A model generated the notes under the pieces. That model was not told the DNA's origin. It saw nothing but the letters and a program-made list of their open reading frames with translations, and searched no databases. Below, piece by piece: positions 58,788 to 64,000 of a stretch of 64,000 nucleotides of DNA. The stretch's first letter is position 1. Every line of letters begins with the position of its first letter. The translations under genes and the position numbers were made by a program. The DNA comes from Mariprofundus sp. KV (GTDB lineage Bacteria > Pseudomonadota > Zetaproteobacteria > Mariprofundales > Mariprofundaceae), in assembly GCF_013387475.1 (NCBI RefSeq), contig NZ_VWNB01000013.1:1-64000 (forward strand), in the 5' to 3' direction.

Positions 58788-61238
58788 ATGAGTCAGACAA
58801 CCCCATGTTTCCACTGCGGCCTGCCGGTATCGGAACATTCGGGCTGTGAGGCTGAGATCAATGGAGAAAAACGAAGTTTCTGCTGTGCCGGTTGCCTGAC
58901 CGTCTGTCAGGTGATTCATGACTCGGGACTGGACGCCTTTTACTCTCGCCTGAACTACCGGAGTGCTGAGGCACCACCTCCTGAACAGGTCGCTGATCTT
59001 GAGCAGTATGATCTGCCTGAGTTGCAGAGCGAATTTGTACGTGATCTTGGTGAGGGCAGAAAGCAGGCACATCTGCTGGTGGAGGGTATTCACTGCGCTG
59101 CCTGTGTCTGGTTGATCGAGAAGGGGCTTGCAGCTATGCCCGGTATTGAGCTGGCCGAGGTGAATCTGGCACATCAGCGTCTGAATCTGCGCTGGGATAG
59201 CAGTAGCGTGAAACTCTCTGCCATCATGTTACGACTGGGCAGGCTGGGTTATGCCGCTGCCCCGTTTAATGCTGAAGCGGCCGAAGGGTCGCTGCAGCGC
59301 AGAAACCGCTCACTGCTCTTCCGCATGGCTTTTGCCGGTTTTGGTGCGATGAATATCATGTGGATCTCTATTGCGCTGTATGCCGGTGATTTCTCAGGCA
59401 TTGATGAGCAGCATAAACAGTTCTTCCAGCTGGTCAGCTTCTTTATCGCCACGCCGGTTCTGCTCTACTCCGGATGGCCATTTTTCCGCTCTGCACTACT
59501 GGGTTTAAAGCAGTGGCGGTTGACCATGGATCTGCCGATCAGCATCGGATCATTGAGTACCTATGCCTACTCCTGCTGGGTTCTGTTGCAGACAAGCGGT
59601 GAAGTCTATTTTGATACGGTGGTTACATTCCTGTTTGTGATACTCATTGGCCGTTATCTGGAGGGGCTCTCCAAACGCAATGCATCTTCTGCCGCCCTGC
59701 GTCTGCTGGAGTTGCAACCCAGACTTGCCACACGACTGCTTGATGGGCATGGGGGGGAAGAGCGTATATCAGTGCGTAAATTACAGATTGGTGATCGGGT
59801 GCTGGTGCGACCGGGAGAGAAGGTGCCTGCTGATGGTGTAGTTCTTTCAGGTGAATCCTATGTCGATGAATCGATGCTTAGTGGTGAGTCCAGGCCTCTG
59901 CATAAAGAGAAGGGCGCATCTGTGGTGGCCGGTTCGATCAATGTCGATGGTTCACTGACTGTTGAGGTTAGCTTGATTGGTGCAGATACCACGCTTGCCC
60001 GTATTGTTGCACTGGTGGAGGAGGCACAGGGCTCCAAGGCCGCGGTGCAGCAGCTTGCAGATCGTATTGTACCGTGGTTTGTTGCCACAACCCTGGGGTT
60101 GGCATTGATCACCTTTCTCTACTGGCTTAGAGGCGATTTTGATAGCGCACTACTGGCGGCAGTCTCGGTATTGATTATTACATGCCCCTGTGCACTGGGG
60201 CTGGCGACACCGATGGGTATCGCAGTTGGTGTGGGGGCAGGGGCCAAACGAGGGGTGCTGGTGCGTCATGGTCAGGCGCTGGAGTCACTGGCATCGATCA
60301 CGCATGTGGTTTTTGATAAAACAGGTACGCTTACCGAGGGCAGTATGCGGGTGGCAGATGTTTCAACAGGTAACGGTTATGAGCCTGAACGCTTAATCGC
60401 TCTGGCAGCGGCAGTGGAAAGCCACTCGCGCCATCCGCTTGCTGCAGGGATTTGCGCTGAACAGAAAGGGGCTCGCTTAAGCTGCAGTTCATTTGTCTCC
60501 GAATCGGGACTGGGCGTGAGTGGTGAGGTAGAGGGGCAGCTCGTGATGATCGGCAATGCGCGTTTGATGTTGCGAGCCGGTGCTGCGATTGATGAGCAAA
60601 TGTTATATCAGCAGCAACAGATCGAGTCAGAAATGGGGGTGGCCCTGTTTGTTGCCGTGGACGGGCAGCTGGCCGGACTGATTCATATGCAGGATCGGAT
60701 TCGTGATCAGGCACCTGGATTGGTGGCACTGCTCAGAGCGCAGGGGCTTGGTATTACTGTGTTGACCGGTGACTCCAGAGAGGCTGGCAATAGTCTGAAA
60801 GCGGAGTTGGGTGAAATGGTGGTAAAAGCCGAATTGATGCCAGAAGATAAAGAGGCTGAGATCCGTGCTCTGCAGCAGAAGGGAGAAAAGGTGTTGATGA
60901 TCGGTGATGGCGTGAATGATGCACCTGCACTGGCGCGAGCAGATGTCAGCATGGCGATGGGTTCGGGTATGGATGTGTCGATGGAGTGCTCCGATATCGT
61001 GCTGGTTGGCAGTGATCTTGGCCGTGTCGGTTTTGCCATCGCGCTGGCAGAGAGAACGCTCGCCACGATTCGTCAGAATATCGCCATTTCGCTGGCCTAT
61101 AACCTGATTCTGGTGCCGGCTGCGATGGCTGCGATGGTGACACCGGTCTTTGCTGCGATTGCCATGCCGATCAGCTCACTACTGGTGATTGGTAACGCTA
61201 TTCTGATTCGCAGGCGAGTAGGGGGATTTTCAACATGA
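58788..61238 (+). CDS. ccoI: Copper-exporting P1B-type ATPase CcoI (FixI)
   Basis: An 816-residue copper pump supplying cbb3 oxidase. It has N-terminal Cys-rich segment (CFHCGLPV; SFCCAGCLTVC), a heavy-metal domain with GIHCAACVWLIEKG, the TGE-type actuator loop ESMLSGESRP, the ion-channel CPC (LIITCPCALGLATPMG), the phosphorylation site VFDKTGTLTEG and the hinge MIGDGVNDAPAL. The CCAGC pre-domain separates CcoI from CopA. It overlaps the next gene by 4 bases. Confidence 0.95.
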   Translation: MSQTTPCFHCGLPVSEHSGCEAEINGEKRSFCCAGCLTVCQVIHDSGLDAFYSRLNYRSAEAPPPEQVADLEQYDLPELQSEFVRDLGEGRKQAHLLVEGIHCAACVWLIEKGLAAMPGIELAEVNLAHQRLNLRWDSSSVKLSAIMLRLGRLGYAAAPFNAEAAEGSLQRRNRSLLFRMAFAGFGAMNIMWISIALYAGDFSGIDEQHKQFFQLVSFFIATPVLLYSGWPFFRSALLGLKQWRLTMDLPISIGSLSTYAYSCWVLLQTSGEVYFDTVVTFLFVILIGRYLEGLSKRNASSAALRLLELQPRLATRLLDGHGGEERISVRKLQIGDRVLVRPGEKVPADGVVLSGESYVDESMLSGESRPLHKEKGASVVAGSINVDGSLTVEVSLIGADTTLARIVALVEEAQGSKAAVQQLADRIVPWFVATTLGLALITFLYWLRGDFDSALLAAVSVLIITCPCALGLATPMGIAVGVGAGAKRGVLVRHGQALESLASITHVVFDKTGTLTEGSMRVADVSTGNGYEPERLIALAAAVESHSRHPLAAGICAEQKGARLSCSSFVSESGLGVSGEVEGQLVMIGNARLMLRAGAAIDEQMLYQQQQIESEMGVALFVAVDGQLAGLIHMQDRIRDQAPGLVALLRAQGLGITVLTGDSREAGNSLKAELGEMVVKAELMPEDKEAEIRALQQKGEKVLMIGDGVNDAPALARADVSMAMGSGMDVSMECSDIVLVGSDLGRVGFAIALAERTLATIRQNIAISLAYNLILVPAAMAAMVTPVFAAIAMPISSLLVIGNAILIRRRVGGFST

Positions 61239-61741
61239 ACTTTGAGATCAGCGAAGAGAAGAAACGCTTGGCACGGGTTCCGCATAATCTGTTTGTACTC
61301 AATATTCTGCTCTTTAATCTGCTGCTAACACCGGCAGCCATTGTCCTGGATGTGGGCATGTACGGGTTCCTTATTCCGCTGATCTGCTCCCTGTCTGTCA
61401 TACTCTATATATATCTGCGTTCTTATAAGCAGGACGACTGGTATGTCGAGATGCACTGGCGCCTCTCATTCAGGCGCTGTCAATTTCTGATGATCGGATA
61501 CGCTGTGACTGCACTGCTGGTGGCAGTGGGCTGGTTAATCAGTTTTAGTGCCAATGATGCCAAGATGGCCGAGATCATGTTTACGGCTATTTCACGTGTA
61601 GCGGTTGTGCCTACACTGCTGGCGGTAATGGCAACTGTGGTGCTCGAAGCAGGGGGCTATCACCTGATCAACAGTGGCAAAGTGCCGGATTGGCTAATAA
61701 AGAAATTCCCACCGCCGGAAAATATGAGGCTATTCGAATGA
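61235..61741 (+). CDS. Unknown membrane protein in the cbb3 assembly operon
   Basis: A 168-residue protein with four predicted membrane segments (about 18-36, 40-60, 84-104 and 120-142) and a conserved-looking loop DDWYVEMHWRLSFRRCQFL. Its ATG overlaps the ccoI stop, and ccoS follows after 24 bases, so it is part of the assembly operon. No family is recognised. A role in oxidase assembly or copper handling is suggested by context alone. Confidence 0.8.
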   Translation: MNFEISEEKKRLARVPHNLFVLNILLFNLLLTPAAIVLDVGMYGFLIPLICSLSVILYIYLRSYKQDDWYVEMHWRLSFRRCQFLMIGYAVTALLVAVGWLISFSANDAKMAEIMFTAISRVAVVPTLLAVMATVVLEAGGYHLINSGKVPDWLIKKFPPPENMRLFE

Positions 61742-61765
61742 ATTCGGTTGCTGCAGGATAGAGCC

Positions 61766-61945
61766 ATGGATGTGATTTTCGGATTGATTCCCGCTATGAT
61801 TGTATTGGGACTTATTGGTGTCCTGATTTTTTTCTGGGCAGTAAAGAGCGGTCAATATGATGATATGGAGGGGCCTGCCCACCGGATTCTCGATGATGAT
61901 GATATGCCGGAGAAAAAAGATCGAGTTGATGACTTGCCAAAGTGA
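61766..61945 (+). CDS. ccoS: cbb3-type oxidase assembly protein CcoS
   Basis: A 59-residue protein: one membrane span (LIPAMIVLGLIGVLIFFWAVKSGQ) followed by the family motif QYDDMEGPAHRILDDDD and a charged tail. ATG at 61766 is chosen over an upstream in-frame TTG. CcoS is needed for heme and copper insertion in cbb3 oxidase. Confidence 0.95.
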   Translation: MDVIFGLIPAMIVLGLIGVLIFFWAVKSGQYDDMEGPAHRILDDDDMPEKKDRVDDLPK

Positions 61946-61977
61946 ATCGGCTTCCTATAATCCGCGCCTCGTCAGAC

Positions 61978-62054
61978 GGCGCTTTAGCTCAGTTGGTTAG
62001 AGCGGTGGAATCATAATCCATGTGTCCGGGGTTCGAGTCCCTGAAGCGCCACCA
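61978..62054 (+). tRNA. tRNA-Met (anticodon CAT)
   Basis: A 77-base cloverleaf: acceptor GGCGCTT (61978-61984) with AAGCGCC (62044-62050), D-arm with AGCTCAGTTGGTTAGAGC, anticodon loop containing CAT, T-arm with GTTCGAGTCC, and encoded CCA at 62052-62054. A CAT anticodon can also mark tRNA-Ile2 (lysidine). The first acceptor pair is G-C, so it is an elongator type rather than initiator. Confidence 0.93.
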
Positions 62055-62082
62055 TACAAGCATCGCAGGATGCACCACTAAG

Positions 62083-62113
62083 CCCAGTAATCGTTATGAT
62101 TGCTGGGTTTTTT
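62083..62113 (+). terminator. Rho-independent terminator of the tRNA gene
   Basis: CCCAGTAATC (62083-62092) pairs with GATTGCTGGG (62098-62107), with one T-G pair and loop GTTAT, followed by six Ts. Confidence 0.88.
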
Positions 62114-62154
62114 CTTGCCTTCATGTCGCACTAAGGCGTATGATGTATCACTAA

Positions 62155-62227
62155 AACCCGTGTTTGGATGCGAGTTAATGCACGGGTTAAGAAGATGCGG
62201 GTTCAATTATTCAGTATTAAACCCGTG
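62155..62227. repeat. AACCCGTG repeats, candidate integrase arm sites
   Basis: AACCCGTG occurs at 62155-62162 and 62220-62227 on the plus strand and as its complement CACGGGTT at 62181-62188. A partial copy GCGGGTT is at 62197-62203. They lie between the tRNA and the integrase gene, where tyrosine integrases or their excision factors bind. Confidence 0.55.
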
Positions 62228-62242
62228 TTGTAGGCGGCAGAT

Positions 62243-63514
62243 ATGATCATTTCAACTGACATGCAGGTGAAGGCTGCACAGCTTCCTGACGGCAAGACGA
62301 AAGTGAAGTTCTCAGCCGGTGCAGGCTTGTACCTACTCATCAACCCGTCAGGTAAGTATTGGAAGTACGCATACAAGTACGACGGTAAACGTAAGGAAGC
62401 ATCTCTTGGTGTATATCCCAATACCAGTTTAAAGGCTGCAAAGGTTAAGCTGCAGGCCATTAAGGTATTGTTATCAACCGGCATTGATCCGAACCAGCAG
62501 AAGAAGGAACTGCGTCAGGCAAACATTGCTGCTGCTATCCAGAAGAAGGAAACGAGTATTGCCGACTCAAATACTTTCGAGGTCGTGGCGTATGAGTGGT
62601 TAGATGTCCGATCTGCTGAATGGGTCGACTCACATTATCGAAAGCAGGTTGGTCGGTTACAGCGACACATCTTTCCAGTCATCGGTTCTATACCAATTTC
62701 TCAGCTCAAGCGAGATCAGATAGCCGACGTCTTGATTTTTATATCCAAATCAGGGTCTCACGATATTGCGCGGCGTATGACGCAGGTGACTCGTAACATT
62801 CTCAACTATGCCTGTAACCGGGGATTGATTGAGGCTGTACCAATGGGAGATATGAAAGCTGTACTTCCAGTGCCTGTATCAACCAAAATGCCTGCGATCA
62901 CTGACGCCACACGTATTGGATTGTTGCTCAGAGCCATCCACGGTTACGATGGAAGTTTTGTCGTATGCCAGGCATTAAAACTGTTGCCGTTACTAGCTGT
63001 GCGTGCTGGTGAGTTCAGGACAGCTGAATGGAAAGAATTTGATCTTGATGCTGCACTGTGGACTATCCCCGCTGCTCATCGAAAACTCCCCAAGCTTGCC
63101 AAAGAAAACCCTGTGAATGTGCATTTTGTACCGCTCTCCAAGCAGGCTGTGGTTTTATTTAAAGAGCTTCAAGAAGTTACAGGTAGAGGGAAACATGTAT
63201 TTCCATCTGTACGTGGCGATGCTCGGCCTATGAGTGAGAATGCTATTAACGTGGCTTTGCATGCGATGGGGTTCGATGACATGGTGGGGCATGGGTGGCG
63301 CTCTGTGTTCAGTACCAGTCTGAATGAGCAAGGGTTTAACCCCGATGCCATTGAACGCCAGCTAGCACATGTTGAGAGGAACTCTGTTAGAGCGGCCTAC
63401 AATCGCAGTGACTACTTGACTGAGCGCACTAAGATGATGCAACACTGGTCTGATTATTTAGATAGTCTGTGCGCTGGTGCTGATGTCATTTCTATTGGTC
63501 GCAGTCATGGATGA
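62243..63514 (+). CDS. int: P4-type tyrosine site-specific integrase
   Basis: A 423-residue recombinase. The N-terminal DUF4102 arm-binding domain (KFSAGAGLYLLINPSGKYWKYAYKYDGKRKEASLGVYP), a core-binding domain (about 105-205) and the catalytic domain with Arg in LLAVRAGEFRTAEWKEFD, HGWRSVFSTSLNEQGF (H-x2-R) and the nucleophile Tyr in ERNSVRAAYNRSDYL. It lies 189 bases downstream of tRNA-Met on the same strand, the usual placement for an island integrated into that tRNA's 3-prime end. Confidence 0.95.
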   Translation: MIISTDMQVKAAQLPDGKTKVKFSAGAGLYLLINPSGKYWKYAYKYDGKRKEASLGVYPNTSLKAAKVKLQAIKVLLSTGIDPNQQKKELRQANIAAAIQKKETSIADSNTFEVVAYEWLDVRSAEWVDSHYRKQVGRLQRHIFPVIGSIPISQLKRDQIADVLIFISKSGSHDIARRMTQVTRNILNYACNRGLIEAVPMGDMKAVLPVPVSTKMPAITDATRIGLLLRAIHGYDGSFVVCQALKLLPLLAVRAGEFRTAEWKEFDLDAALWTIPAAHRKLPKLAKENPVNVHFVPLSKQAVVLFKELQEVTGRGKHVFPSVRGDARPMSENAINVALHAMGFDDMVGHGWRSVFSTSLNEQGFNPDAIERQLAHVERNSVRAAYNRSDYLTERTKMMQHWSDYLDSLCAGADVISIGRSHG

Positions 63515-64000
63515 TTTTGGTGCAGAATGGCTTAAACTAAAGCAAGATAAGAGTATGTCAGCGTATAACCGGTCAGTTAAAGTCCTAGAATTCAGTATGA
63601 TGGATAGAGATCAATTCATTGACAAAATAAGTCAAATTACCCCAATGATGAAAGACGAATACATGTATGCTGTTGTTGATGCAGTTCAGGGTACATTCGA
63701 GCCATATGTTCGCCAGCGTGTCCTATTAAACCTCGCAGCATGTCTTATCGAACAGGGAAGGACGATTCCTCAAAAATTAGCAATAACAACAGCCTTATAT
63801 CTACGAGGTGAAATAACACTAATCAGCGACGGAAAAAATAAAACAAAGATGCGAAATAATGCACTTGCTCAAGCAGTTTATGACGTGGTTGAAGCGCATG
63901 ATATTTGTCCGACTAAAAACTCTGCAAGTAGTGATATCAAATCAGCATGCGATATTGTACATGCTGCATACAACGATCATTACACCCCTCACATTAGTAT
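63507..64000 (+). CDS. Unknown island protein (partial, runs off the window)
   Basis: An open frame from ATG 63507 with no stop by 64000, at least 164 residues. It overlaps the integrase end by 8 bases. The product starts MDDFGAEWLKLKQDKSMSA and is helical in character (QFIDKISQITPMMKDEYMYAVVDAV; LLNLAACLIEQGRTIPQKLAITTALYLRGEITL). AT-rich with rarer codons, like horizontally acquired DNA. No family is recognised. Probably the first cargo gene of the island. Confidence 0.6.
   Translation, partial: MDDFGAEWLKLKQDKSMSAYNRSVKVLEFSMMDRDQFIDKISQITPMMKDEYMYAVVDAVQGTFEPYVRQRVLLNLAACLIEQGRTIPQKLAITTALYLRGEITLISDGKNKTKMRNNALAQAVYDVVEAHDICPTKNSASSDIKSACDIVHAAYNDHYTPHIS

Noticed and set aside
1-64000. 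CRISPR array or cas genes
   Set aside because: No regularly spaced repeats and no Cas-like protein were seen; the only tandem repeat (45296-45347) has two adjoining units without spacers.

Overview
The window looks like about 64 kb of chromosome from a motile, Gram-negative proteobacterium of mid GC content. It has a SecDF-YajC translocon, lipoprotein signal peptides, an Aat/Tgt/QueD gene set, a high-affinity cbb3 cytochrome oxidase with its full assembly set, and a single-polypeptide pyruvate:ferredoxin oxidoreductase. A Zetaproteobacterium (Mariprofundus-like microaerophilic iron oxidiser) would fit this mixture, but that placement is an inference from gene content, since no rRNA or ribosomal protein gene is present.

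Layout. 0.2-7 kb: a leftward operon tgt, yajC, secD, secF, an Mth938-fold protein and queD, preceded by two paralogous membrane proteins. 7-18.3 kb: housekeeping enzymes (aat, a DUF4438 protein, a nitrilase-type amidase, trmL, trxA, a MidA-type methyltransferase, an RlmD/TrmA-type RNA methyltransferase, an oligopeptide-type binding lipoprotein, a VOC protein, a Nudix protein, mnmA). The convergent gap at 9.46-9.78 kb holds four DnaA-box-like sequences. 18.4-33.2 kb: a flagellar filament and glycosylation island with flagellin, FlaG, an oversized FliD, two FliS chaperones, a FliT-like protein, three GT41 (SPINDLY/O-GlcNAc transferase type) enzymes, one of them fused to a methyltransferase, an FkbM-type methyltransferase and a phosphohexomutase. 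33.3-50.3 kb: rep helicase, nifJ with a dihydroorotate-dehydrogenase-like partner, a B12-binding radical SAM protein, a second phosphohexomutase, uvrC, an IS200/REP-type transposase, and the operon trpS-scpA-scpB-rluB-DNA glycosylase. 50.5-61.9 kb: respiratory region with a TauE/SafE-type membrane protein, an orphan histidine kinase and ccoNOQP-(small TM protein)-ccoGHI-unknown-ccoS. 62-64 kb: tRNA-Met(CAT), a P4-type integrase directly downstream and the first cargo gene of an integrated island that runs off the window.

The most interesting signal is in the flagellar island. Four transcription units there start from clear sigma-28 promoters (TAAA-N15-NCCGATAN type): the unknown protein at 18.4 kb, flagellin, fliS-1 and fliS-2. 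All four leader RNAs carry at least one stem-loop whose five-base loop reads AUGAA or AUGAU, five stem-loops in all on unrelated stems. The flagellin leader also shows GGA-in-loop hairpins of the kind CsrA binds. This suggests an undescribed leader-RNA (or operator) signal that co-regulates late flagellar genes beside a three-enzyme flagellin glycosylation set.

All calls come from reading the sequence. No database search was run. Gene starts were chosen from ribosome-binding sites, overlaps and remembered family N-termini.
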